Shown here one piece after another: positions 17,398-26,335 of a stretch of DNA of 64,000 nt. The first letter of the stretch is position 1. Each line of letters opens with the position of its first letter. The notes below the pieces were generated by a model. That model worked only from the letters and a program-made list of their open reading frames with translations, was not told the DNA's origin and ran no database searches. Made by a program: the position numbers and the translations under genes. The DNA is taken from positions 2,554,001-2,618,000 of the forward strand of contig NZ_CP048630.1 in assembly GCF_010669125.1 (NCBI RefSeq), in the 5' to 3' direction. Source of the stretch: Ancylobacter pratisalsi (GTDB lineage: Bacteria; Pseudomonadota; Alphaproteobacteria; Rhizobiales; Xanthobacteraceae).

Positions 17398-18279
17398 ATG
17401 GGCCCTGCCCGAGATGTTTCCGCGCTGAGGCAGCTGCTCGCCGGTCTTGAGGCGGAGCGCCTGTCCGGCGAGACGTCCAGCTTCCGCCTTGGCGCCAACG
17501 GGCCGGGCCCCCTCGCGCTCGGGCGTGGGGCGCTGCACGAGATTCAGGCCGTGCAGGGGGCGGACATGGCGGCGGCGGCCGGTTTCACGCTGGCGCTGGC
17601 GTTGCGGGCCAGCGCGGGTGCCGAGGCGGCGGGGGACTCTTTTCCGCGCGGCGCTGCATCGGCCGTCGCCCCGCCACGACCGGTGCTGTGGGTGCGCCAG
17701 GACATGGTCGAGGCCGAGCTTGGCCGGCTCGACGCCGACGGCCTCGCCGCGCTCGGGCTCGACCCCGCGCGGCTCATCCTGGTGCGGGCTTCGGACGCGG
17801 CCACGGCGTTGCGCGCGGGCGAGGACGCCCTGCGCTGCGCGGCGCTCGGGGCCGTGCTGATCGAGACCTGGGGCACGCCGAAAGCGCTCGACCTGACCGC
17901 CACGCGCCGCCTTTCGCTGCGCGCCGATGCCTCAAGGGTCACCGGCTTCCTGCTGCGCGGGGCGGGGCAGCCGATTCCCACCGCCGTGGCGACACGCTGG
18001 CGGGTGGCGCCGGCCGCCTCCTCCCCGCAGGGCGAGGGCCATGCCCCCGGCGCGCCGGCCTTCGCCGCCACGCTTCTGCGCCATCGCGGCGGGGAAGGCG
18101 GGCGCCCGGTCGAGGGCGGTACCTGGAACCTGGAGTGGGACCGTGAGACATGTTCCTTCCGCGACCTCGCCGCGCTACCTCGCGCTGTGGTTCCCGTTCC
18201 TTCCGGCCGACCGGCTGGAGCGGACCCGGCGCGCGCGGGGCGGGAAGACGGCCTCGCGCGGCTGCGCCGTGCAGGCTGA
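17398..18279 (+). CDS. imuA: ImuA, SOS mutagenesis accessory protein
   Basis: About 293 residues, RecA/SulA-like accessory factor of the ImuA-ImuB-DnaE2 mutasome. Evidence is the LGRGALHEI motif, the VLWVRQDM strand, the RLSLRADASRVTGFLLR region and the position directly before imuB and dnaE2. ATG 17398 was chosen; an in-frame GTG 12 nt earlier would place the start nearly on the LexA box. Its 3' end overlaps imuB by about 137 nt, an unusually long overlap. Confidence 0.9.
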   Translation: MGPARDVSALRQLLAGLEAERLSGETSSFRLGANGPGPLALGRGALHEIQAVQGADMAAAAGFTLALALRASAGAEAAGDSFPRGAASAVAPPRPVLWVRQDMVEAELGRLDADGLAALGLDPARLILVRASDAATALRAGEDALRCAALGAVLIETWGTPKALDLTATRRLSLRADASRVTGFLLRGAGQPIPTAVATRWRVAPAASSPQGEGHAPGAPAFAATLLRHRGGEGGRPVEGGTWNLEWDRETCSFRDLAALPRAVVPVPSGRPAGADPARAGREDGLARLRRAG

Positions 18280-19792
18280 TGGGGCGCGCTTTGATGGTGC
18301 TCCCGCGCCTTTTCCCCCCGCGCCTTCTCCCTTCGCACCGTTGCCGCTGGTGTTCGTCGAGACCGTGAAGAACGCCCGGCGCCTTGCCGCGGTGGACCGG
18401 CAGGCGCGCGCGTGCGGGCTCGTGCCCGGCCTGACGCTGGCCGATGCGCGTGCGCGCCTGCCCGACCTTGCCGTGGTCGAGCATGACCCGCTGGCCGACG
18501 CCGCCTTCCTGGAGCGGGTGGCCGACGATTGCGACCGCTGGACGCCGCTCGTCGCGCTGGACGGGACGGACGGGCTCACGCTCGACATTACCGGCTGCGC
18601 GCATCTGTTCGGGGGTGAGGCGATGATGCGCACACGCCTTATCGCCCATCTTGAGCGCCATGAGCTGGGCGCCGTCGGCGTGATCGCCGGCACGGCGGAG
18701 GCCGGGCAGGCGCTGGCGCGCGCGGGCCGGGGCGGGGCGGGTAAGGGCGGCGTGGTGCCGCCGGGGCAGGAAGCGCGGGCGGTGGCCGGGCTGCCTGTCG
18801 CCCTGCTCGGCATTGGCGAGGACATCGCGCGCGGGCTTTCCCGTGCTGGGCTGAAGACCATCGGCGACCTCGCCGCCCGGCCCGGTACGCCGCTGGCTGC
18901 CCGCTTCGGCGAGGACCTGCTGGTGCGCCTTCGCCGCACGCTCGGCCAGGAGGATGGGCGCCTCGTGCCGCGCCGGCCGCTGCCGGCCTGCATCACCGAG
19001 CGGCGCTTTGCCGAACCGATCGCCCGGGTGGAGGATATCGAGGGCGCATTGTCGCTGCTGATCGCGGATCTCGCGCTGATGCTGGAGGCACGCGGGGCGG
19101 GCGGGCGGGCCTTCGAGGCCTCGTTCTTCCGTGCCGATGGCGCGGTGCGGCGGCTGAAAGTGGAGACCGCCCGCCCCTCGCGCGATGTCGCGGCGCTGAT
19201 GCGGCTCTACCGCGAGCGGCTCGAGACGCTGGCGGACCCGATCGACCCCGGTTTCGGCTTCGACCTGGTGCGGCTCGGCGTGCTGCGGGCCGAGCCGCTC
19301 ACCCCCGCGCAGGTGAGCCTCGACGGACGCGCGATCGAGGAAGAGGAGGTCGCCGCGCTGACCGACCGCCTCGCCGTGCGGCTGGGGCGCGAGCGGGTGC
19401 TGCGTTTCCTGATACGCGACACCCACGACACGGACCGGGCGAGCGCGCTGGTGCCGGCGGGCGAGCGGGTGCCGGCGGTGGCGCTGCCCGAGGACAGGCT
19501 GCCGCGTCCGCTGACCCTGTTCGACCCGCCCCAGCCGATCGAGGCGCTGGCGGAGGTGCCCGACGGGCCGCCGCTGCGCTTCCGCTGGCGGCGCGTGGTG
19601 CACGAGGTCGCCCGCGCCGAGGGGCCCGAGCGCATCGCTCCCGAATGGTGGCGGCGCGAGGAGGGCACACCGACGCGCGACTATTTCCGGGTGGAGAACC
19701 GCGAGGGACGGCGCTTCTGGCTGTTCCGCGCCGGGCTCTATGAGCGCGAGCCGGGCGCGCCGCGCTGGTTTCTCCACGGCCTGTTCCCGTGA
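18143..19792 (+). CDS. imuB: ImuB, catalytically degenerate Y-family polymerase subunit
   Basis: 549 residues. Begins near RYLALWFPFLPADRL and has the palm region LVALDGTDGLTLDITGCAHLFGG, helix-hairpin-helix section and little-finger region of Y-family polymerases, but not the full acidic catalytic set, as is usual for ImuB, which acts as the beta-clamp-binding hub rather than as a polymerase. The GTG start follows GGAG and is embedded in the end of imuA. dnaE2 starts 7 nt after its stop. Confidence 0.92.
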   Translation: MRHVPSATSPRYLALWFPFLPADRLERTRRARGGKTASRGCAVQADGARFDGAPAPFPPAPSPFAPLPLVFVETVKNARRLAAVDRQARACGLVPGLTLADARARLPDLAVVEHDPLADAAFLERVADDCDRWTPLVALDGTDGLTLDITGCAHLFGGEAMMRTRLIAHLERHELGAVGVIAGTAEAGQALARAGRGGAGKGGVVPPGQEARAVAGLPVALLGIGEDIARGLSRAGLKTIGDLAARPGTPLAARFGEDLLVRLRRTLGQEDGRLVPRRPLPACITERRFAEPIARVEDIEGALSLLIADLALMLEARGAGGRAFEASFFRADGAVRRLKVETARPSRDVAALMRLYRERLETLADPIDPGFGFDLVRLGVLRAEPLTPAQVSLDGRAIEEEEVAALTDRLAVRLGRERVLRFLIRDTHDTDRASALVPAGERVPAVALPEDRLPRPLTLFDPPQPIEALAEVPDGPPLRFRWRRVVHEVARAEGPERIAPEWWRREEGTPTRDYFRVENREGRRFWLFRAGLYEREPGAPRWFLHGLFP

Positions 19793-19799
19793 GGCGGCG

Positions 19800-22700
19800 A
19801 TGAGCTTCTTTGCCGAGATGGTGGTGGCCTCGAACTTCTCCTTCCTGCGCGGGGCCTCCAGCGCACAGGCGCTGGTGACGCAGGCGCTCGCCCTCGGCCA
19901 TGCCGGTATCGGCATCGCCGACCGCAACACCGTGGCGGGCGTGGTGCGCGCGCATGCGGCGCTGGAGAGGGCGCGGGAAATTCATGCCGAGGCGCACGCC
20001 GAATGTCTGGCCGAGTGCCGGGTCGCGACAGGGCAGACGCCCGACCCCCTCGCCGCACGCCCTGCGCTGATAGAGGACGATCCGCTGGCGCAGGTCGCCC
20101 GCGCCCGGGGACGGGAAGCCGCCGCGCGCGGCGACGGGCCGGCGCTGGATTTCAGGCTTGCCGTGGGGGCGCGTCTCGTCTTCGCCGACGGCACGCCCGA
20201 CATCATCGCCCACGCGCAGGACCGCGACGGCTGGGGGCGACTTACCCGCCTACTCACGGCCGGCAATCTGCGCGCCGGGATCAAGGGCGAATGCCATCTT
20301 CGTATCGAGGACCTGCTGGCGGATGCGCGCGGGCTGCTGCTCATTCTGATGCCGTCCCGCCACCTGCCGGCGGGGGCGGGAAGGAAGCCGGAGGGCAAGG
20401 TCTCGGCAGGCGAGGGGTTATTGGCGGCGACGCTGGAAGAGCTCGGCGCGGCGGCGCCGGGCGCGCTCTGGCTCGGGGCGGCGATGACGCGCCGGGGCGA
20501 CGACCGCGCCCGCCTCGCGCGGCTGAAGGTCCTCTCCCGGCGCGCGGGCGTGCCGCTGATCGCCACCAATGACGTGCTCTACCATCACCCCGACCAGCGC
20601 GACTTGCAGGATGTGCTCAGCTGCATCCGTGAGGGCACCACGCTTGAGGCGGCGGGGCGGCGGCTGGAGGCCAATGCCGAGCGCCACCTGAAGCCGCCGG
20701 CGGAGATGGCCCGGCTGTTCCACGACGCGCCGGAGGCGGTGGAGCAGGCGCGCGACTTCCTCGCCCGCATCGACTTTTCGCTGGGCGAGCTGAAATACGA
20801 ATACCCCGAGGAGCCGGTGCCGCCCGGCCATACCCCGCAGGGCTGGCTGGAGACGATGACCTGGCGCCGCGCGGCCATCCGCTACCCGGACGGCGTGCCG
20901 GCCAAGGTGGAACGCCAGCTCCATGCCGAGCTGAAGCTGATCGCCGAGCTGGGCTACGCGCCCTATTTCCTCACCATCCGCGACATTGTCGACTTCGCCG
21001 AGCGCAACGCCATTCTGTGCCAGGGGCGCGGCTCGGCGGCCAATTCCGCCGTGTGCTACGTGCTCGGCATCACCAGCGTCGATCCGGCGACGAGCGAGCT
21101 GCTGTTTGCCCGCTTCATTTCCAAGGAGCGCCGGGAGCCGCCCGACATCGACGTCGATTTCGAGCATGAGCGGCGCGAAGAGGTGATCCAGTACATTTAC
21201 GAGCGCTATGGCCGCCACCGCGCCGGCATCGCCGCCACCGTGATCTCCTACCGTCCGCGCAGCGCGATCCGCGATGTGGGCAAGGTGCTGGGCCTCACCG
21301 AGGACGTCACGGCGCGGCTCGCCGGCACGGTGTGGGGAAGCTGGGGCGACGCGATCCAGGACCGCCAGGCCATGGAGGCGGGGCTCGATCCAGGCAATCG
21401 GGTGATCGCGCGGGCCATTGGCCTCGCCAGCCGGCTGCTGGGATTTCCGCGCCATCTCTCCCAGCATGTGGGCGGCTTCGTGCTGACGCGCGGGCGCCTC
21501 GACGAGATGGTGCCGATTGGCCTCGCGGCGATGGAGAATCGCACCTTCATCGAATGGGACAAGGACGACATCGACACGCTCGGCCTGCTCAAGGTCGACG
21601 TGCTGGCGCTGGGCATGCTGACCTGCATCCGCAAGGCGTTCGACCTGATCGCGGCGCATGAGGGCGAGGCCTACACGCTCGCCGAGGTGCCGGAAGAGCA
21701 GAGCGATGTCTATGACATGCTGTGCCGTGGCGATTCGATCGGGGTGTTCCAGGTGGAGAGCCGGGCCCAGATCAACATGCTGCCGCGGATGAAGCCGCGC
21801 TGCCTCTACGATCTGGTGATCCAGGTCGCCATTGTCCGGCCTGGCCCGATTCAGGGCAACATGGTGCATCCCTATCTGCGCCGCCGCGACCGGCTGGAGA
21901 AGGAGAGCTATCCCGCCCCCGCGCCCCCGCACGACCCGAACGAGCTGCGCGAGGTGCTGTCGCGCACCATGGGAGTCCCGCTGTTCCAGGAGCAGGCGAT
22001 GAAGCTCGCCATGGTCGCGGCCGAATTCTCCGAGGTCGAGGCCAACAAGCTGCGCCGGGCTATGGCAACCTTTCGCCATGTCGGCACCATCGGCCAGTTC
22101 CAGCATCTGCTGGTCGAGCGCATGAGCGCGCGCGGCTACGATCCGGCCTTCGCGGCGCGCTGCTTCGAGCAGATCAAGGGTTTCGGCGAATACGGCTTTC
22201 CCGAAAGCCATGCCGCCTCCTTCGCCCGGCTGGTCTACATCTCGGCCTTCATCAAATGCCGGCACCCGGCGGCCTTCGCCTGCGCGCTGCTCAATGCCCA
22301 GCCCATGGGCTTCTACGCCCCCGCGCAGATCGTGCGCGACGCGCGCGAGCATGGGGTGGAGGTGCGCGCGGCGGATGTGAACCACAGCCTGTACGACAAC
22401 ACGCTGGAGCGCCGGCCCGATGGCGGCCTGGCGCTACGGCTTGGTTTCCGGCAGATCGACGGCATGAGCCGGGAGGCGGCGGAGCGGCTGGCGCGGACGC
22501 GCGGGGCGGGCTTTGCCGATGTCGAGACGCTGGCCCGGCACACCCGGCTGCCGGTCGCGGTGCTGACGCGGCTCGCCGAGGCGGACGCCTTCCGCTCCAT
22601 CGGGCTCGACCGCCGCGCGGCGGCCTGGGCGGTGCGCCGCCTGCCAGACGACGCGCCGCTGCCGCTCTTCGCCGCGGCAGATGCGCGCGAGCTTGGCGCC

Positions 22701-23357
22701 GATGCCGATGCGCACCTGCCGCTGATGGCGCTGCCCGAGCAGATCGCGGTCGACTATCAGACGACGCGGCTCTCGCTCAAAGGCCACCCGATGGGAATGC
22801 TGCGCGCGCGCTTCACGGCGGAGCGCGTGCTGTCGAGCGCGCAGCTGGGAGCCGCGCGGGACGGGGCGTTCGTGCGGGTGGCGGGAATCGTGCTGGTGCG
22901 CCAGCGGCCGGGCAAGGGTAACGCCATCTTCATGACGCTGGAGGACGAGACCGGCATCGTCAACGTGCTGCTCTGGGCCCGCCAGTTCGAGCGTTTCCGG
23001 GCGCAGGTGATGGGCGCGCGGCTCGCCGTGGTGGAAGGGCGGGTGCAGAAGAGCAAGGAGGGCGTCATCCATGTGATGGGCGAGCGGGTGCACGACCGCT
23101 CGGGTGAGCTGGCCCGCCTGTTCGAGGAGGACACGCTCGACAGGATGCCCGACAGGGCCGCCGAAGCGGAGGGGCGTGCGGGCGGGGACTATCTGCCGCC
23201 CCCGCAGGTCGACCCGGGCCGGGACGAGCGCGAGACGCGCAGGATCAAGGCGCCATCACAGGAAGCCCCGCGCGAGGCGCTTCCGGGGCGGGGGACGCCA
23301 CGGCACGGACATCCGCGACAGGTGCGCGTGCTGCCGAAGTCGCGCGACTTCCATTGA
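19800..23357 (+). CDS. dnaE2: Error-prone DNA polymerase DnaE2 (ImuC)
   Basis: 1185 residues, C-family polymerase. Starts MSFFAEMVVASNFSFLRGAS (PHP domain), carries GRGSAANSAVCYVLGIT and PPDIDVDFEHERRE (catalytic palm acidic residues), and ends with an OB-fold (about 1010-1090) and a basic disordered tail. It performs the error-prone bypass step of damage-induced mutagenesis together with ImuA and ImuB. Co-transcribed from the LexA-controlled promoter. Confidence 0.97.
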   Translation: MSFFAEMVVASNFSFLRGASSAQALVTQALALGHAGIGIADRNTVAGVVRAHAALERAREIHAEAHAECLAECRVATGQTPDPLAARPALIEDDPLAQVARARGREAAARGDGPALDFRLAVGARLVFADGTPDIIAHAQDRDGWGRLTRLLTAGNLRAGIKGECHLRIEDLLADARGLLLILMPSRHLPAGAGRKPEGKVSAGEGLLAATLEELGAAAPGALWLGAAMTRRGDDRARLARLKVLSRRAGVPLIATNDVLYHHPDQRDLQDVLSCIREGTTLEAAGRRLEANAERHLKPPAEMARLFHDAPEAVEQARDFLARIDFSLGELKYEYPEEPVPPGHTPQGWLETMTWRRAAIRYPDGVPAKVERQLHAELKLIAELGYAPYFLTIRDIVDFAERNAILCQGRGSAANSAVCYVLGITSVDPATSELLFARFISKERREPPDIDVDFEHERREEVIQYIYERYGRHRAGIAATVISYRPRSAIRDVGKVLGLTEDVTARLAGTVWGSWGDAIQDRQAMEAGLDPGNRVIARAIGLASRLLGFPRHLSQHVGGFVLTRGRLDEMVPIGLAAMENRTFIEWDKDDIDTLGLLKVDVLALGMLTCIRKAFDLIAAHEGEAYTLAEVPEEQSDVYDMLCRGDSIGVFQVESRAQINMLPRMKPRCLYDLVIQVAIVRPGPIQGNMVHPYLRRRDRLEKESYPAPAPPHDPNELREVLSRTMGVPLFQEQAMKLAMVAAEFSEVEANKLRRAMATFRHVGTIGQFQHLLVERMSARGYDPAFAARCFEQIKGFGEYGFPESHAASFARLVYISAFIKCRHPAAFACALLNAQPMGFYAPAQIVRDAREHGVEVRAADVNHSLYDNTLERRPDGGLALRLGFRQIDGMSREAAERLARTRGAGFADVETLARHTRLPVAVLTRLAEADAFRSIGLDRRAAAWAVRRLPDDAPLPLFAAADARELGADADAHLPLMALPEQIAVDYQTTRLSLKGHPMGMLRARFTAERVLSSAQLGAARDGAFVRVAGIVLVRQRPGKGNAIFMTLEDETGIVNVLLWARQFERFRAQVMGARLAVVEGRVQKSKEGVIHVMGERVHDRSGELARLFEEDTLDRMPDRAAEAEGRAGGDYLPPPQVDPGRDERETRRIKAPSQEAPREALPGRGTPRHGHPRQVRVLPKSRDFH

Positions 23358-23509
23358 GCAGGTGCACATTCAGGGGAGGCATTGCGTGTGGAGCACCCGG
23401 CCGGGCGGGGCGGCTTCTTGGGGCAGCGGGTCTGTCGCGCGCGCCCTGATCGATGCTAGACCGGCACCAGGCGGCGCGGGGCGCGCCGCACCGCGTGAAG
23501 GAGAACAGC

Positions 23510-23794
23510 ATGGCCGGGCGCTTCGACGACTGGGACAAGGACGACAAGGGGCACCTGAAGGTGTGGCCGATGCTGGCCTTCACCACGGCCCTGTTCGGCA
23601 CCGAGAAGGTGGGGCTGCGGGTCGAGATCGGCACGGAGCAGCCCAAGCCCGGCGAGCCGGTGCCCGCGCTCCAGCTCGTGCTCGACCCGGCCCAGGTGCG
23701 CCAGCTCGCCGATGCGCTGGCCGAGGCGGAAGCGCGCCTTGTCGACGCCCGGTTCACCGAGCGGGCCGGCGGAGCCAAGCCGGGGAATGCGTGA
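23510..23794 (+). CDS. Hypothetical protein
   Basis: 94 residues, soluble, acidic. Opens MAGRFDDWDKDDKGHLKVWP and has a predicted strand EKVGLRVEIGTEQ then a helix VRQLADALAEAEARL. No motif that I recognise. AAGGAGAA precedes the ATG closely, so it is probably expressed. It follows dnaE2 after 152 nt without a visible terminator and could be read through from the SOS cassette. Confidence 0.65.
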   Translation: MAGRFDDWDKDDKGHLKVWPMLAFTTALFGTEKVGLRVEIGTEQPKPGEPVPALQLVLDPAQVRQLADALAEAEARLVDARFTERAGGAKPGNA

Positions 23795-23906
23795 GCGCAA
23801 CAGCCGGCGGTCTTCGCGCGTGACTGGACGGCACCACGGCACAGTACCCGGGTCCCGTGCGGCACATGCACCCCGATGAATCCGCCGTGCGTCTGAGGAC
23901 GGAACG

Positions 23907-24878
23907 ATGCCCGCCGCACCCCATCCCGCCGCATCCCTGACTAGCGCATTCCTGACCGGCACATCTCTGCCCGCCATGCCCCGTTTCCTCGGCCTTCCCG
24001 AGTGCCTCGCCGGGGACCGTAGGCCCCGCGTGGTGCTTCTGGGGGCCGGCCACGGCAGCACCTATCCGGGCCGGGACAGCGGCGGTCATGCTTTGGCGCC
24101 CGCGGCCATCCGCGCGGCGAGCCAGGAAGACGCCGGGCTGATCGGGCACTGGGATTTCGATCTCGGCGGCCCGCTTTTCGAGGGCGGGCCGATCAGCGGC
24201 GTTGATGCCGGCGATATCCCGACCACCCTGCACGACAATGCCGGCAACCGGGCGCGGATCGAGGCGGCGACGCGCGCGGTGCTGGCGCTGCCGGCGGTGC
24301 CGGTTCTGCTCGGGGGCGACGATTCCGTGCCCATTCCCTTTCTCGCCGGATTCGCCGATCAGGGGCCGGTCTGGGTGCTGCAGATCGATGCCCATATTGA
24401 CTGGCGCGACGAGGTGCAGGGGGAGCGCTACGGCTATTCGAGCCCGATGCGGCGGGCGAGCGAGATGGCTCATGTCGCCGGCATCGTGCAGGTCGGCCTG
24501 CGCAGCGTCGGCAGCGCGCGCGCCATCGAGATCGACGCGGCGCGGCACTATGGTGCCCGCTTCGTGACCGCCCGCGACATTCACGCCGAGGGTGTCGATG
24601 CCGCCCTGCGGCATCTTCCCGAAGGCGCGCGGGTCGTCATCACCCTCGACTGCGACGGTCTCGACCCCGCCCTCATGCCCGGCGTCGCGGCGCGCACGCC
24701 CGGCGGCCTCAGCTACACCCAGGCGATCGATCTGATCGCCGGTGCCGGCCGTCGGTGCCGGATCGCCGGTTTCGACCTCGTCGAGCTGTACCCTCCCGCC
24801 GACCGGGACGGACTGTCGGCCCTGACCGCCGCGCGCCTTGTCGTCAACGCGATCGGCGCCATCGTTCGGCAGCGGTAG
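23907..24878 (+). CDS. Arginase/agmatinase-family ureohydrolase with altered metal motif
   Basis: 323 residues. Ureohydrolase fold with the second and third Mn-binding motifs intact (QIDAHIDWRDE and TLDCDGLDPALMPG). The first motif, normally GGDHS, reads GGDDS: Asp139 stands where the Mn-binding His is expected. Members hydrolyse agmatine, guanidinobutyrate, formiminoglutamate or similar guanidino compounds; the substrate here is unclear. GGACGGAA precedes the ATG. It is not in an operon with polyamine genes. Confidence 0.85.
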   Translation: MPAAPHPAASLTSAFLTGTSLPAMPRFLGLPECLAGDRRPRVVLLGAGHGSTYPGRDSGGHALAPAAIRAASQEDAGLIGHWDFDLGGPLFEGGPISGVDAGDIPTTLHDNAGNRARIEAATRAVLALPAVPVLLGGDDSVPIPFLAGFADQGPVWVLQIDAHIDWRDEVQGERYGYSSPMRRASEMAHVAGIVQVGLRSVGSARAIEIDAARHYGARFVTARDIHAEGVDAALRHLPEGARVVITLDCDGLDPALMPGVAARTPGGLSYTQAIDLIAGAGRRCRIAGFDLVELYPPADRDGLSALTAARLVVNAIGAIVRQR

Positions 24879-24889
24879 CGCGGGGCCTC

Positions 24890-26227
24890 TCAGGCGGCCA
24901 GATACTGCGCGTCGGCCTGGTCGAGGCGGCGGCGGATCTGGGTGACGACCAACTGGTCATCGGGGGCGCAGTTCTCGTAGGTCAGGCGCTCGCCCGCCTT
25001 GACCGGGCGCAGCACGCGCGCCTTCTCGGCAAGGCCGAGGGGCAGGGCGAAGCCGTCGCGGGCCTCCCGCCAGCCCATGCAGAAGCCGCGATAATCATAC
25101 TCGCCGATCCGGCCGAGCACGTCGCCGGGCTTGAGGTCGCGCTTGGCGACCGCGGTGCATTCGGCCACGGGGTGATCGAGCACCTCCATGTCCGGCCGCC
25201 CGTGCATCACCGCGCGCATCGCCGACAGCGGCACTTCCAGGCTGGTGAGGTGATAGGGCCGGATCAGCGCGAAGCACGGGCCGGGACCGACCTTGAGATC
25301 GGCCATGCGCTCGATGACGCGGGGGTGGCGCGGCTTGACGATGCAGAACACGCCCGGCGCCACGCCCTTGCCGATGGTGTAGTCGACCACGCCGGCGCGG
25401 GAGAGGATGCCGCCATCCTCGCGGGTGCACAGCACCTGCGCCAGTTCCTCGCGCGAGGCCGCCGGGCCGTGCAGGCCCGCCACGTCCGGCACCAGACCGG
25501 TGGCATTGGCCAGCGCCGTCATCTCCACCATGGTCTTGGAGCCGTCGACGAACTCCACCAGCATGCGCGGGTTCATGTTGCGGGAGATGGCCTCGGCCTC
25601 GAACTCGTCGGGCGTGGCGTCGATCTTCAGCGGGTTGTTCTTGCCCTTGCCCGCGGCGACGATGTCGAAGCCGAGCGACTGGGCGAAGCTGATGAGCTCA
25701 ATGGTGGCGGCCGGCTCGTCGCCCGCCGCGCCGGTCAGCACCACGCCGGCGTTACGGGCCTCGTGCTTGAGGAAGCGGCCGATGGTGATGTCGGCCTCGA
25801 CGTTCAGCATGACCACGTGCTTGCCGTTGGCCATCGCCTCCAGCGCCACCAGCGTGCCGATATTGGGATTGCCGGTGGCGTCGATGACGACGTCGATGTG
25901 CCCGCTCGCGCACATGGCGTGGTAGTCGTCCGTGACCACGAACTGCCGGGCCTCGATGGCGCGGTCGATCGCGCTCGCGGTGCTGGCGCTGACGATGTTG
26001 CCGCGCGCGTGCCCCGCCATAAGCGCGGCATCGATGGCGGCCTGGGCGTCGATTTCAGAGACGGCGCCGATTCGCACCCCCGGCATCAGCGCCACCTGGA
26101 CGATGAGATCGGTCCCCATCTGCCCGGCACCGGCAAGGCCGATGGTGACCGGGCCATGGGTCGCGGTCCAGTGGTCAAGCTCGGCGGCGATGCCCGACCG
26201 CATGATCCCGTCTGCCCCGAGCATCAC
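24890..26227 (-). CDS. NAD(P)-binding homoserine-dehydrogenase-like oxidoreductase with SAF domain
   Basis: 445 residues. Rossmann motif IGLAGAGQMGTDL (about 29-41), a conserved NIGTLVALEAMANGKHVVMLNVEAD region, and a C-terminal SAF-like domain (about 350-430; CTAVAKRDLKPGDVLG). This architecture is seen in sugar-acid and polyol catabolic clusters, but no kinase, aldolase or transporter accompanies it here. The SorC-type regulator gene lies immediately upstream on the same strand. Exact substrate unknown. Confidence 0.82.
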   Translation of the reverse strand: MMLGADGIMRSGIAAELDHWTATHGPVTIGLAGAGQMGTDLIVQVALMPGVRIGAVSEIDAQAAIDAALMAGHARGNIVSASTASAIDRAIEARQFVVTDDYHAMCASGHIDVVIDATGNPNIGTLVALEAMANGKHVVMLNVEADITIGRFLKHEARNAGVVLTGAAGDEPAATIELISFAQSLGFDIVAAGKGKNNPLKIDATPDEFEAEAISRNMNPRMLVEFVDGSKTMVEMTALANATGLVPDVAGLHGPAASREELAQVLCTREDGGILSRAGVVDYTIGKGVAPGVFCIVKPRHPRVIERMADLKVGPGPCFALIRPYHLTSLEVPLSAMRAVMHGRPDMEVLDHPVAECTAVAKRDLKPGDVLGRIGEYDYRGFCMGWREARDGFALPLGLAEKARVLRPVKAGERLTYENCAPDDQLVVTQIRRRLDQADAQYLAA

Positions 26228-26335
26228 TCACACCCTTCTCTGACCTTCGGCATTCCGTCCGCAAGCGGAAGCCTCACGCCCTTCGGTACTCGACATTGAG
26301 GCCGAGGAAAATAGCGCGATGCGGCAATTCTGGGA

